From: Acidovorax sp.
GTDB taxonomy: Bacteria > Pseudomonadota > Gammaproteobacteria > Burkholderiales > Burkholderiaceae_C
NCBI GenBank assembly: GCA_031277855.1
Contig: JAITLO010000032.1
Span: 248,001 to 312,000, forward strand
Length of the DNA stretch: 64,000 bases
Direction of reading: 5' to 3'
A model generated the notes under the pieces. That model saw only the letters and a program-made list of their open reading frames with translations. It was not told the DNA's origin and ran no database searches. Each line of letters begins with the position of its first letter. The first letter of the stretch is position 1. Below, in pieces: positions 7,397 through 16,892 of the stretch. A program made the translations under genes and the position numbers.

Positions 7397-8863
7397 TCAG
7401 AAGCTCCCCATGGGCTTGAACAGCGCCGCCAGCTTGCGCTTGGGCTTGATATTGGTGCTGACACGACCGGGCGCAGCCGCCTTGTTGGCAACGTCCCAGG
7501 CTGCCGTTGCGGCCTCATCCGGGGCTTCATAGGGTTTGTCAAAGAAGGGATCCGCAGGTGCAGCACGCAGCGGACGCCCCACGCCACGGCCCACGGGGCG
7601 GTAGCCTGCAGCCTGGCTGGAACCATAGCCACCACCCTCTTCACGGCTGCGACGGTGGCTGCCGTATTCACGTTCGCCCCGCTCACCACGCTCGCTGCGT
7701 TCGCCACGGTCACGGCGGAACCCTGGCAGCTCATAGCCTTCGACCGTGATCTTTTTCTTGGTCAGCTTTTCGATATCGGCCACCAGCTTGGTGTCGCTGT
7801 TGGACACCAGGGTCACGGCCAAGCCCGTGGCGCCAGCACGACCGGTGCGGCCGATGCGGTGCACATAGTCTTCGGCGTTGAAGGGCACGTCGTAGTTGAA
7901 CACTGCCGGCACATCCTTGATGTCCAGGCCGCGCGCCGCCACGTCGGTGCACACCAGCAGATCGACCTCGCCTTGCTTGAAAGCGTCCAGTGCCTTCAGG
8001 CGTTCGTCCTGGCTTTTGTCACCGTGCAGGGCGGCGGCACGCAGACCATCGCGCTCCAGCGCGCGGGTCAGGCGGGCGCAACCCAGCTTGCTGTTGGAGA
8101 ACACAAAGGCCTGGCGTATGCCACGCTCCTTGAGCACGGCGCAGATGGTGCGGCGCTTGTCGTCGTCATTGGCGCTGTAGAAACGCTGCTCCACCGTGGA
8201 GGCGGTTTCGTTGGGCCGCGCCACCTCGATGGTGATGGGGTCTTGCAGATAGCTGTTGGCCAGACGCTTGATCTCGGGCGAGAAAGTAGCCGAGAACAGC
8301 AAGGTGGTGCGGCTCTTGGGCAGGTGCGACAGAATGCGCTGCAAGTCTGGCAAGAAACCGATGTCCAGCATGCGGTCGGCCTCGTCCAACACCACATACT
8401 CCACCTGATTGAGCACGGCGTTCTTGGCTTCGATGTGGTCCAGCAGGCGGCCCGGCGTGGCCACCAGGATTTCCACACCTTTTTTCAGCTCGGCCGTCTG
8501 GGGCTTCATGTCCATGCCGCCAAACACCACGGTGCTGCGCAGCTTGGTGTGCTTGGCATACAGCGCAATCTGCTGTGCCACCTGGTCAGCCAGCTCGCGT
8601 GTGGGCAACAGCACCAGGGCGCGCACGGGGTGGCGCGCTGGCGAGGCCGAGCTGTTTTCGTGTCGCATCAGGCGTTGCAACAGCGGCAGCGAAAATGCGG
8701 CCGTCTTGCCGGTGCCGGTCTGGGCTGCGCCCATCACATCCTTGCCGGTCAGCACCACAGGGATGGCCTGGGCCTGGATGGGGGTCATGGACTCGTAGCC
8801 CATTTCGGCCACGGCACGCGCCAGCGGCTCCGCCAAGTGAAGATTGGAAAAAGAACTTGTCAT
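7397..8863 (-). CDS. rhlE: DEAD-box ATP-dependent RNA helicase, RhlE type
   Basis: A 488-residue RNA helicase. Motifs in order: Q motif GYESMTPIQAQAIP, Walker A AQTGTGKT, Ia PTRELADQ, motif II LDEADRMLD, motif III SATFS, motif V TDVAARGLD, motif VI HRIGRTGRAG. The C-terminal tail after about residue 385 is basic and low-complexity (repeated R-G-E-R-S/G blocks), which in this family binds RNA. The RhlE class remodels rRNA and mRNA structure, often in the cold. The ATG at 8863 starts the homology; no strong ribosome binding site is seen. The ypfJ-like gene lies upstream on the same strand, with 117 bases between. Confidence 0.9.
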   Translation of the reverse strand: MTSSFSNLHLAEPLARAVAEMGYESMTPIQAQAIPVVLTGKDVMGAAQTGTGKTAAFSLPLLQRLMRHENSSASPARHPVRALVLLPTRELADQVAQQIALYAKHTKLRSTVVFGGMDMKPQTAELKKGVEILVATPGRLLDHIEAKNAVLNQVEYVVLDEADRMLDIGFLPDLQRILSHLPKSRTTLLFSATFSPEIKRLANSYLQDPITIEVARPNETASTVEQRFYSANDDDKRRTICAVLKERGIRQAFVFSNSKLGCARLTRALERDGLRAAALHGDKSQDERLKALDAFKQGEVDLLVCTDVAARGLDIKDVPAVFNYDVPFNAEDYVHRIGRTGRAGATGLAVTLVSNSDTKLVADIEKLTKKKITVEGYELPGFRRDRGERSERGERGEREYGSHRRSREEGGGYGSSQAAGYRPVGRGVGRPLRAAPADPFFDKPYEAPDEAATAAWDVANKAAAPGRVSTNIKPKRKLAALFKPMGSF

Positions 8864-8980
8864 GGATAACGCTATTGTCGCATTGCCGGTAAAAGTGGCT
8901 GTCTGCGCTCTACAAATCCAGGCTAGAACAGCGGACACCCCGCTGTCGGCCTGCCAGAGCCTAGGCGCTCAGCACAGGCA

Positions 8981-9859
8981 TTACAGCGAGGAGGCAGAGA
9001 AGGTGTCGCAGGCCTTGATGCTGCCGCCCTGCAGCCCGGTCATAAACCAGCGCTGGCGCTGGGCACTGGTGCCATGGGTAAAGCTATCGGGCACGACCTG
9101 GCCGGTCTGGGCGCGCTGCAGCGCATCGTCACCGATCTTGGCCGCCGCATTCATGGCCGATTCCACATCGCCCTGCTCCAGAATCTGGCGCGCAGCCTGG
9201 GCATGGTGGGCCCAGACACCGGCCAGGCAGTCCGCCTGCAGCTCCAGCTTGACGGAAAGGCGGTTGTATTCCACCTTGCTGACGCGGCCCCGCATCTGGT
9301 CCACCTTGCCGCTGATACCCAGCAGATTCTGCACATGGTGGCCCACCTCGTGGGCGATCACATAGGCCTGGGCAAACTCGCCGGGCGCTCCCAGCTGGTT
9401 TTTCAGTTGGTCGTAAAACGACAGATCGATATAGACCTTTTGGTCTGCAGGGCAATAAAACGGCCCCATGGCAGCCTGGCCCGTGCCGCAAGCCGTGGGC
9501 TGCACCCGGGTGAACAGCACCAGCTTGGGGTCGCGGTACTGGCTGCCGTTTTGGCGAAAGATGCCGGTCCACACGTCTTCGGTATCGGCCAGCACCGTGC
9601 GCACAAAACGCGCCATCTGGTCATTGGCTGGTGTGGAATGTGCGGGCGCGCTTTGCTGGGCCACAGGAGCTCCGCCGCCGCTGAGCAAACCCAAGATTGT
9701 CAGCGGGTTGATACCCAGCGCCCAGCCACCCACCAGAGCCACGACGATGGTGCCTATGCCAATGCCGCGCCCACCGAAGACAGGCATGCCGCCGCCCCCG
9801 CCACTGTCCGAGCGGCGATCTTCGACATTGTCGGATTCCCGGTTACCTTCCCACTTCAT
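8981..9859 (-). CDS. ypfJ: YpfJ-family neutral zinc metallopeptidase
   Basis: A 292-residue membrane-anchored protein. The N-terminus ([16 protein letters not shown]) is the YpfJ signature. A glycine-rich stretch and one transmembrane helix follow near residues 33-60. The C-terminal domain carries the zinc-protease motif [12 protein letters not shown], and a third ligand region is [14 protein letters not shown]. The family (putative neutral zinc metallopeptidase, PF04228) is widespread, and its substrates are unknown. The protein probably faces the periplasm. Length matches the family. Confidence 0.88.
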   Translation of the reverse strand: MKWEGNRESDNVEDRRSDSGGGGGMPVFGGRGIGIGTIVVALVGGWALGINPLTILGLLSGGGAPVAQQSAPAHSTPANDQMARFVRTVLADTEDVWTGIFRQNGSQYRDPKLVLFTRVQPTACGTGQAAMGPFYCPADQKVYIDLSFYDQLKNQLGAPGEFAQAYVIAHEVGHHVQNLLGISGKVDQMRGRVSKVEYNRLSVKLELQADCLAGVWAHHAQAARQILEQGDVESAMNAAAKIGDDALQRAQTGQVVPDSFTHGTSAQRQRWFMTGLQGGSIKACDTFSASSL

Positions 9860-9935
9860 GGCCTGTATTCCTCATCGCTGACGGCCTGACATCTGCGCCA
9901 GGGTCGCCATTATGGAGCGGCAAACGCAAAACTGC

Positions 9936-10163
9936 TCAGGGCGCGCCGGCCTGCAACCGCGCTGCAGGCGTGGCCTCACCGGGGCTATAGCCGTATTGCG
10001 ATGCACTGAGGCTGATCTCCCGCGCATGCTCCATGTGCTCGCTGGCGGTGTCAAAGACGGCATACAGCAGGCCTGCAATCACCAGCAATCCCAGAGCCAC
10101 CAGCAGCCATTGGCATTCGGCCCGCTCCCATACACGGACCGCCCTCTCGCGTATTTTTTTCAT
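9936..10163 (-). CDS. small single-pass membrane protein, unknown function
   Basis: A 75-residue protein: a basic N-terminus (MKKIRERAVRVWERAE), one clear transmembrane helix at about residues 19-38 (WLLVALGLLVIAGLLYAVF), then a polar tail. GAGAGAGG lies upstream of the ATG. I recognise no family. It sits 76 bases upstream of ypfJ on the same strand, so the two could be co-transcribed. The clean topology and ribosome binding site favour a real gene. Confidence 0.6.
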   Translation of the reverse strand: MKKIRERAVRVWERAECQWLLVALGLLVIAGLLYAVFDTASEHMEHAREISLSASQYGYSPGEATPAARLQAGAP

Positions 10164-10328
10164 CGAGCGCCTCTCTCAATTTCCGACGAAAGGCATGCTA
10201 CGCAGGCGCTCTAGGGCACCTACCCTCCACTTCATCCCAAGATGCTGTAGGAATATGTGCCATGCCACTGGTCTCGCAGGCAACAGCGCTTTGATCTGCC
10301 GATACGGCGGCCACGGTATAACCACGGC

Positions 10329-11300
10329 ATGCAAGCCCTGTCCGATTTCTCCCCGAGCACCGTGTCTTCTTCCCTCCCTCCGCTGTCCCCATCCGCCACT
10401 GCAGCCTTGCTGCCCTGGAATGCCCTGGCCCAGGAGCTGGCCGCCGTGCTGCAAGATCCTCTGGCCCAGGTTCCGCCCCGCATCGTCATGCCGCTGCCGC
10501 AAGGCGGCAGCCTTTTTTGCATGCCTGCCAGTGACGGCCAGGTGGCCATGACCAAGCTCATCAGCTTCACCCCGGGCAATGCCGGCACACCCCGCCCCAC
10601 CATCCAGGGCGATGTCACCATCTTCGACATTGCCACTGGCGAGCGCCGCCTGATCGTGGACGGCCCCACCGTCACGGCCCGCCGCACCGCCGCCGTCTCG
10701 CTGCTGGCGGCCCAGCATTTCGCCCCCAACCCTGGCGGCCCTTTGCTGATCATGGGCGCCGGCGTCCAAGGCCAGTCCCACCTGGATGCCTTTGCTGCCG
10801 GCGTCGGCACCCAGGAGGTATGGGTGGCCTCGCGCAGTACCGCCAGCGTGCAGGCCCTGGTCGACCACGCACGGACTCTGGGCCTGCAAGCCCATGCCGT
10901 GCAAGACCTTGACCAGGCCGTGGCCCACTGCCCCAACATCGTCACCTGCACCCCGGCCCAGCAGGTGGTGCTGCACCATGCACCGCGCAGCGATGCCTTT
11001 ATTGCCGCCGTAGGCGCCTTCACCCCCCGCATGGTGGAGCTGGCCCCCAGCCTGTGCCAACACCTGGCAGGCCACGGCCAGGTCATCGTCGACACCTCCG
11101 AGGCCGAGCATGAGGCCGGCGACCTGCTGCAAGCCGGCCTGGATGTGACCAGCTTCCCCACCCTGGCCCACTGCCTGCGCCAGAACCTGGCCCGCCCCAA
11201 GGTCCCCGTACTGTTCAAGAGCTGCGGCTGGGGTGGCTGGGATCTGGCCGCGGCCCGTCTGGCTGCACGCAGCCACAGCGCGGGATTGGGCGCCAGTTAA
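10329..11300 (+). CDS. delta1-pyrroline-2-carboxylate reductase / ornithine cyclodeaminase family protein
   Basis: A 323-residue mu-crystallin/ornithine cyclodeaminase family protein. Seen are PRPTIQGDVTIFDIATGERR and DGPTVTARRTAAVSLLAA (the conserved arginine/lysine region). The Rossmann nucleotide-binding loop is LLIMGAGVQGQSHLDA, and the C-terminal segment is VIVDTSEAEHEAGDL. Close relatives reduce delta1-pyrroline-2-carboxylate or delta1-piperideine-2-carboxylate with NAD(P)H in hydroxyproline or D-lysine/D-proline degradation; the exact substrate is inferred. The ATG at 10329 was preferred because the upstream extension is arginine-rich and unlike the family. The next gene starts ten bases after the stop. 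Confidence 0.75.
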   Translation: MQALSDFSPSTVSSSLPPLSPSATAALLPWNALAQELAAVLQDPLAQVPPRIVMPLPQGGSLFCMPASDGQVAMTKLISFTPGNAGTPRPTIQGDVTIFDIATGERRLIVDGPTVTARRTAAVSLLAAQHFAPNPGGPLLIMGAGVQGQSHLDAFAAGVGTQEVWVASRSTASVQALVDHARTLGLQAHAVQDLDQAVAHCPNIVTCTPAQQVVLHHAPRSDAFIAAVGAFTPRMVELAPSLCQHLAGHGQVIVDTSEAEHEAGDLLQAGLDVTSFPTLAHCLRQNLARPKVPVLFKSCGWGGWDLAAARLAARSHSAGLGAS

Positions 11301-11310
11301 GCAGCAGCTC

Positions 11311-12969
11311 ATGCACGACAACGCCCCCAAACGCCTTCAGCCGCACGGTCTGCGGACTCCGTTGTTGGGGGCGATCGTAGGGCTGACGGTCACCTTGGCC
11401 CTGCTGCTGGCGCTGGCCTTTGCAGCGCTGTTGAAACAACAGCAGACAGACCAGGCAGGCACGGCCTTGCAGGTGCTGGCCCGCAGCGGTGCACAGCAAC
11501 TGGCCGACGATTTGTTCGAGCGCAGCCAGCTGGTGCAGGTACTGGCCCAATCGCCAGATTTGTGGCGCGAGGGGCTGAACTCTCCGGCCACCAATGCCTT
11601 GATCACCCGCATCCAGCTGATTCGCCCCTACAGCCTGTGGATGGGGGTTGCCGACAGCAAAGGCCTGGTGGTGCAGTCCAGCGGCGGCCTTTTACAGGGG
11701 CGCAGCGTCGCGAGCACGCCCTGGTTCACCGCCGGCAGCCGGACCACCACAGTCTCGGATGTGCTGCCTGCCAAGCTGCTGGCCCCCTTGCTCCCCACCA
11801 GCGCCACGGGCGAGTCCCCACAGCTGGTGAATTTTTCCGCCCCCATCCATGCCAACGGCCAGTTGCTCGGCGTGCTGAGCATGCACACCAACTGGGACTG
11901 GGCTGGCGAGACCTTGCAGTCGCTGCGCTCCACCCTGGCCCCTGACAGCGAGGTGGAGCTGTTCATCTTTGACCGCAATGGCCGCTTGTTGCATGCCCCT
12001 GAAGGCCATCGCAGTGCTGCCATGGTCGAGGCTTTGCAGCCCTCACAGGCGCAGTCGGTCAGCCTGCAACGCTGGACCGACAGCCACAGCGATTTTCTGA
12101 CTGCCATGGCCGTACTTCCTCCCCGCAGTGCGGCCAGCGACCTGGGCTGGCATGTGGTGGCCCGCCAGCCCGCAGCAACCATGTCGGCCTTCCTGCAGCC
12201 ACTGCTGCCCGCAGCAATGAGCGCTGCGCTGCTGGCCGCATTGCTGGCAAGCGCAGCGCTGTACTGGCTGACCCAGCGCATGCTCCAGGAGCTGCACCAG
12301 CTGACGGAGGCCGCACAGCATGCAGGCAGCGCCGATCCCCACATCCAGCTTCCGCTGCTGCGCAGCAGCCGTGAGCTGCAGCAGCTGTCCCTGGCTTTGC
12401 GCAACATGGCCCAGCAGTGGCAGACAGGCCGCGCAGCAATGACTCCCCAAAACCTGGGCGAACCAGAGCAGCAATCCGGCACCGATAGCCTCACTGGCCT
12501 GCTCAATCCACGGGGTTTGGCGCCGCTGCTTCACTTTGCCATGGCACTGGCCCGCCGCAGCGGCCGGCCGCTGTGCCTGATGAGCCTGGACATAGACCAC
12601 CTCCAGCAAACAGGAGCCAGCTCCACCGAGGTCCGCAGCGCCATCATCCAAGACCTGGCCCGCCATCTGCGAGCCAGACTGCGCGACGCCGACCTGGTGA
12701 CCCGCTGGAATGAAACAGCATTCATAGTGTTGCTGCCCGACACCCCGGCTGAAGATGTGCAGCGCATGGCGCTCGACATTCTGGCCACGATCGAGCACCA
12801 CAGCTGGCCCCAGTTGGGAACGCTGACGCTTAGCGCCGGCATGACCGCCTTGCGCCCCACGCTGCAAGACGGCACAGAAGACACCGAAGCCGCCCTGCTA
12901 CAGCGCTGCGATGAAGCCTTGCAGGCCTCGCAGCAGGCCGGGGGCAACCGGGTGCATTTCCAGCCCTAA
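11311..12969 (+). CDS. membrane sensor with dCache-like domain and degenerate GGDEF domain
   Basis: A 552-residue two-pass membrane protein. A first helix lies at about residues 17-40. An extracytoplasmic sensor follows, with PYSLWMGVADSKGLVVQS and TPWFTAGSRTTTVSD typical of double-Cache domains. The second helix is near residues 300-325, followed by a HAMP-like linker. The C-terminal domain begins TDSLTGLLNPRGL and has the GGDEF fold, but the catalytic loop RWGGDEF is replaced by RWNETAF (residues 465-471). Both glycines and the metal-binding acid residues are lost, so diguanylate cyclase activity is unlikely. It is probably co-transcribed with the reductase gene ten bases upstream. A bidirectional terminator follows. 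Confidence 0.82.
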   Translation: MHDNAPKRLQPHGLRTPLLGAIVGLTVTLALLLALAFAALLKQQQTDQAGTALQVLARSGAQQLADDLFERSQLVQVLAQSPDLWREGLNSPATNALITRIQLIRPYSLWMGVADSKGLVVQSSGGLLQGRSVASTPWFTAGSRTTTVSDVLPAKLLAPLLPTSATGESPQLVNFSAPIHANGQLLGVLSMHTNWDWAGETLQSLRSTLAPDSEVELFIFDRNGRLLHAPEGHRSAAMVEALQPSQAQSVSLQRWTDSHSDFLTAMAVLPPRSAASDLGWHVVARQPAATMSAFLQPLLPAAMSAALLAALLASAALYWLTQRMLQELHQLTEAAQHAGSADPHIQLPLLRSSRELQQLSLALRNMAQQWQTGRAAMTPQNLGEPEQQSGTDSLTGLLNPRGLAPLLHFAMALARRSGRPLCLMSLDIDHLQQTGASSTEVRSAIIQDLARHLRARLRDADLVTRWNETAFIVLLPDTPAEDVQRMALDILATIEHHSWPQLGTLTLSAGMTALRPTLQDGTEDTEAALLQRCDEALQASQQAGGNRVHFQP

Positions 12970-13010
12970 AAAGCACGCAAAAGCACACAGCACTTGCGCT
13001 TGCAGCTATA

Positions 13011-13039
13011 AAAAAGCGCGGAACAGGTCCGCGCTTTTT
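13011..13039. terminator. bidirectional terminator between the GGDEF gene and dcd
   Basis: AAAAAGCGCGGA (13011-13022) pairs perfectly with TCCGCGCTTTTT (13028-13039) around ACAGG. It lies between convergent genes; the T-run serves the plus strand and the A-run the minus strand. Confidence 0.9.
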
Positions 13040-13060
13040 GTGGGGTTGCGGCACGGCCGC

Positions 13061-13627
<567 letters not shown>

Positions 13628-13775
13628 GCCGATTCTTTCGCGTTTGTTGTTGTGCCGGCGCCCGTGACGCCGAAGCCATGGGCCTATTTTCCGTGAGAAA
13701 TGGGCTCCGCCTCAAACGACGGACTATAGCCAGCCTCCGAAGCACACTCTGAAACCTTTTACGCTTGCAATAATG

Positions 13776-13795
13776 CTCAAATTGAGAATAATCTC
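13776..13795. promoter_or_regulatory. candidate operator/promoter element upstream of nadA
   Basis: CTCAA-A-TTGAG (13776-13786) overlaps GAGA-N4-TCTC (13784-13795) in an A/T-rich patch 25-45 bases before the nadA start. It could be a binding site for a NAD-biosynthesis repressor or simply the promoter. No regulator is nearby, so the assignment is weak. Confidence 0.3.
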
Positions 13796-13819
13796 CAAAC
13801 TGCTTTTTCGGAGCCATTC

Positions 13820-14944
13820 ATGCCCTCGACTGCCAGCGTCTCTTCGGTGCCCACATCCATGCCCTGCAGCGTCGCCAACGCCTGGCAACAGCTTGCTCCC
13901 CCGTTGAATAGCGCACAGCGCCAGGCCGCCATGGTGCGCATTCAGGCGCAGCTTCAAGCCCACAATGCCGTGCTGGTAGCCCACTACTATGTGGATGGCG
14001 CGCTGCAAGACCTGGCCCGCGCCACCGGCGGCTGCGTGGGCGACTCACTGGAAATGGCCCGCTTTGGCGCCCAGCACCCGGCCAGCACCCTGGTGGTGGC
14101 CGGCGTGCGCTTTATGGGGGAGACGGCCAAAATCCTCAGCCCCGAAAAACGCGTGCTCATGCCCGATGACAAGGCCACCTGCTCGCTGGACCTGGGCTGC
14201 CCGGCCGACGCCTTCAGCGCGTTTTGCGATGCCCACCCCGATCGCACCGTGGTGGTCTATGCCAACACCAGCGCCGCCGTCAAAGCCCGCGCCGACTGGG
14301 TGGTGACCTCGTCGGTGGGCGAAGACATCGTGGCCCACCTCCATGCCCGTGGAGAAAAAATCCTGTGGGCACCAGACCGCCACCTCGGCGCCCATATCCA
14401 GCGCCAGACCGGTGCCGACATGCTGCTGTGGCAAGGCGCCTGCCTGGTGCATGACGAATTCAAGGCCGAGGAACTGGCCGCCCTGGCCCTGGAGCACCCC
14501 GACGCCGCCATCCTGGTCCACCCCGAGTCCCCGGCCGCCGTGGCCTCACAGGCCACGGTGGTGGGCTCCACCACCCAGCTGATTGACGCCGTGGGCAAGC
14601 TGCCCACGCAGCGCTTTATCGTCGCCACCGACCAGGGCATCTTGCACGAGATGCGCGCCCGCTACCCCGACAAACAATTCATCGCCGCACCCACGGCAGG
14701 CGTGGGCGCCAGCTGCAAAAGCTGCGCCTTTTGCCCCTGGATGGCCATGAACCAGCTCGATGGCGTGGAACAGGTGCTGCACCACGGCCACGGTGCCATC
14801 ACCCTGGAGCCCGCGCTGATGGCCGCCGCACGCCGGCCGCTGGAACGCATGTTGGCCTTCGCCGCAGCCCGGCGCCAGCGCGTGCGCAGCAGCGGGGAGA
14901 TGGAGCAAGACATGGCTTTGTTCACGCACTTCGGCGCGGCGTGA
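13820..14944 (+). CDS. nadA: quinolinate synthase
   Basis: NadA condenses iminoaspartate (from NadB) with dihydroxyacetone phosphate to give quinolinate, the NAD precursor. The 374-residue protein has the family repeats: [16 protein letters not shown] near the N-terminus, then [27 protein letters not shown], and the three cysteine regions that ligate the [4Fe-4S] cluster ([38 protein letters not shown]). nadB follows on the same strand about 410 bases on, separated by dispersed repeat DNA. Confidence 0.96.
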   Translation: MPSTASVSSVPTSMPCSVANAWQQLAPPLNSAQRQAAMVRIQAQLQAHNAVLVAHYYVDGALQDLARATGGCVGDSLEMARFGAQHPASTLVVAGVRFMGETAKILSPEKRVLMPDDKATCSLDLGCPADAFSAFCDAHPDRTVVVYANTSAAVKARADWVVTSSVGEDIVAHLHARGEKILWAPDRHLGAHIQRQTGADMLLWQGACLVHDEFKAEELAALALEHPDAAILVHPESPAAVASQATVVGSTTQLIDAVGKLPTQRFIVATDQGILHEMRARYPDKQFIAAPTAGVGASCKSCAFCPWMAMNQLDGVEQVLHHGHGAITLEPALMAAARRPLERMLAFAAARRQRVRSSGEMEQDMALFTHFGAA

Positions 14945-15356
14945 CATGGTTCCCCCCTGAGTCGCCTGCGGCGCCTTCCCCCCAGGGACGACAGCCTCGC
15001 GGCGGGGCGGCCCTTGCTCGCTGTCCCTGGCCTTGGTCTGCGCCCGTTTTATCGGCCAGAGCCTGATTGAAGGCCTGGTGATATGCAACTCACACCTATG
15101 GGTACCTTGTACTGTTTTCCTGCCTCTCGCATCGCTGCACTCACGGCCAGCGTAGGCCCTTGCGCGGCGTCTCTGGCGAATGGGGCATGGCATGCAGCAG
15201 GTTTTTTCATGCCTTCGATACGACCCCTTCCCCCTCCGGGGGAAGGTGGGGATGGGGGCTGGCCCCGGTATTTCTCCCTCGCCCCTCTGGGGAGAGGGTG
15301 GGGGTGAGGGGCCGCCCCGAAAAACACAGCGCCATCCATCACGGAGATCACACCCC
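14945..15356. repeat. GC-rich dispersed repeat DNA between nadA and nadB
   Basis: Two repeat types lie here. At 14953-15048 is a GC-rich unit (CCCCCTGAGTCGCCTGCGGC, later GCGGCGGGGCGGCCCTTGC and CTGTCCCTGGCCTTGG). Its reverse complement recurs near 19248-19370 and 23312-23404, and related copies are at 45721 and 59167. At about 15225-15320 are stem-loops of the CCCTC/GGGGAGAGGGTGGGGGTGAGGG type, matched at 19000-19040 and 59328-59375. No gene is seen. The nadB Shine-Dalgarno ACGGAG is at 15341-15346. Confidence 0.7.
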
Positions 15357-16892
15357 ATGCAAGCCTCACTCCCAGACCTTCCACCCACTGATGTCCTCAT
15401 CATCGGCGCGGGCCTGGCCGGCCTGACTGCGGCCCTGTCGCTACCGACCACGCTGCGTGTGGTGCTGCTCAGCAAGGGACCGCTGTCTGAATGTGCCAGC
15501 GCCTGGGCCCAAGGTGGGATTGCCGCCGTGCTGGATGCAGACGACAGTCTGGACGCCCATGTGCAAGACACGCTGAACGCCGGCGCCGGTCACTGCCGGC
15601 CTGAGGCGGTGCGGACCATACTGGCCCAGGCGCCGGATGCGATGGATTGGTTGTGTGCCCACGGCGTACCCTTTACCCGCCATGCCGACGGCCGCCTGCA
15701 CCTGACGCGCGAAGGCGGCCATGGGCAGCGGCGCATTGCGCATGCGGCCGACCGCACTGGCAGCGCCGTGCACAGTGCTCTGCTACAGGCCTGCCGCCAG
15801 CGCCCCCAGCTCACGCCGGTGGAAAACGCCACGGCACTGGAACTGTTGACTGCCGCAGATGGCCGCTGCACCGGTGCCCTGGTCCAGCATGCTGGTCGGC
15901 TGCTGCGCTGGCCGGCCCAGCACACCGTGATGGCCAGCGGCGGCCTGGGCCAGCTCTACAGCCACACCACCAACCCCGAGGGCAGCAGCGGCGACGGCGT
16001 GGCCATGGCCTGGCGCGCCGGCTGCGTGGTGGAGGACCTGGAGTTTTTGCAATTCCACCCCACGGCGCTGCACATCAACGGGCGCTCCGTGGGCCTGGTC
16101 ACCGAGGCTTTGCGCGGTGAAGGCGCACTGCTGCGCCTGCCCAATGGCCAGCGTTTTATGCCGGCCTATGACGAGCGCGCCGAGCTGGCGCCGCGCGACA
16201 TCGTGGCCCGTGCCATTGCCACTGAAATGGCGCGCCACGGCCTGGGCCATGTACTGCTTGATATCACCCACCGTCCGCGCGCCTGGCTTGAGGAGCATTT
16301 CCCCGGCGTCAGCGCACTGTGTGCAGCCCATGGTCTGGACCTGGCCACCCAGGCCATCCCTGTGGCACCCTGCATGCATTACGCCTGCGGCGGTGTGCGC
16401 GCCGAGGTTGATGGCAGCACCGGCGTGATGGGCCTGTCTGCCATTGGCGAGGTGGCTTGCACCGGCCTGCATGGCGCCAACCGCCTGGCCAGCAACTCCC
16501 TGCTGGAATGCGTGGTCATGGGCCGCGCCGCCGGCGCGTGCCTTGCCGATGCTGTGCCAAGCAAAAGCCTGATGCCAGCGCCCTCAGCACCCTCCGCACT
16601 CTCGGAACCACTGCCCGCGCAGGACCATGGTGCCACCCTGGCCGCGCTGCGGCAGCTGATGCAAAACCAGGTCGGCCTGGTGCGCCAGGGCCACAATCTG
16701 GAGCAAGCCTTGGCACAGATCGGCAGCTGGCGCGCCGCCCTGCCCGATCACAGTCCCTGTGCGCTGCCGCTGCGCAACCGGCTGGACACGGCCTGGCTGA
16801 TCACCAACGCCGCCCTGCGGCGCGGCACCAGCCTGGGTGCCCATGCGCGCAGCGATGCGCCACTCAACGCGCAATCACTGTTTGCTCGATGA
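15357..16892 (+). CDS. nadB: L-aspartate oxidase
   Basis: NadB oxidises L-aspartate to iminoaspartate with FAD, feeding NadA. The 511-residue protein has the N-terminal FAD fold DVLIIGAGLAGLTAALSL, the SASAWAQGGIAAV-type segment (SECASAWAQGGIAAVLD), the active-site region REGGHGQRRIAHAADRTG, and LEFLQFHPTALH. The C-terminal flavin region is GLHGANRLASNSLLE, followed by the helical domain of the succinate dehydrogenase/fumarate reductase superfamily. The ATG at 15357 was chosen for its fit to the family start and its ribosome binding site. Its last 29 bases overlap the end of the convergent guanine deaminase gene. Confidence 0.95.
   Translation: MQASLPDLPPTDVLIIGAGLAGLTAALSLPTTLRVVLLSKGPLSECASAWAQGGIAAVLDADDSLDAHVQDTLNAGAGHCRPEAVRTILAQAPDAMDWLCAHGVPFTRHADGRLHLTREGGHGQRRIAHAADRTGSAVHSALLQACRQRPQLTPVENATALELLTAADGRCTGALVQHAGRLLRWPAQHTVMASGGLGQLYSHTTNPEGSSGDGVAMAWRAGCVVEDLEFLQFHPTALHINGRSVGLVTEALRGEGALLRLPNGQRFMPAYDERAELAPRDIVARAIATEMARHGLGHVLLDITHRPRAWLEEHFPGVSALCAAHGLDLATQAIPVAPCMHYACGGVRAEVDGSTGVMGLSAIGEVACTGLHGANRLASNSLLECVVMGRAAGACLADAVPSKSLMPAPSAPSALSEPLPAQDHGATLAALRQLMQNQVGLVRQGHNLEQALAQIGSWRAALPDHSPCALPLRNRLDTAWLITNAALRRGTSLGAHARSDAPLNAQSLFAR

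Noticed and set aside
14953-15048. CRISPR-like or tRNA-like structure in the GC-rich intergenic units
   Set aside because: Copies are dispersed, not regularly spaced, differ in length and show no spacer pattern or cloverleaf.
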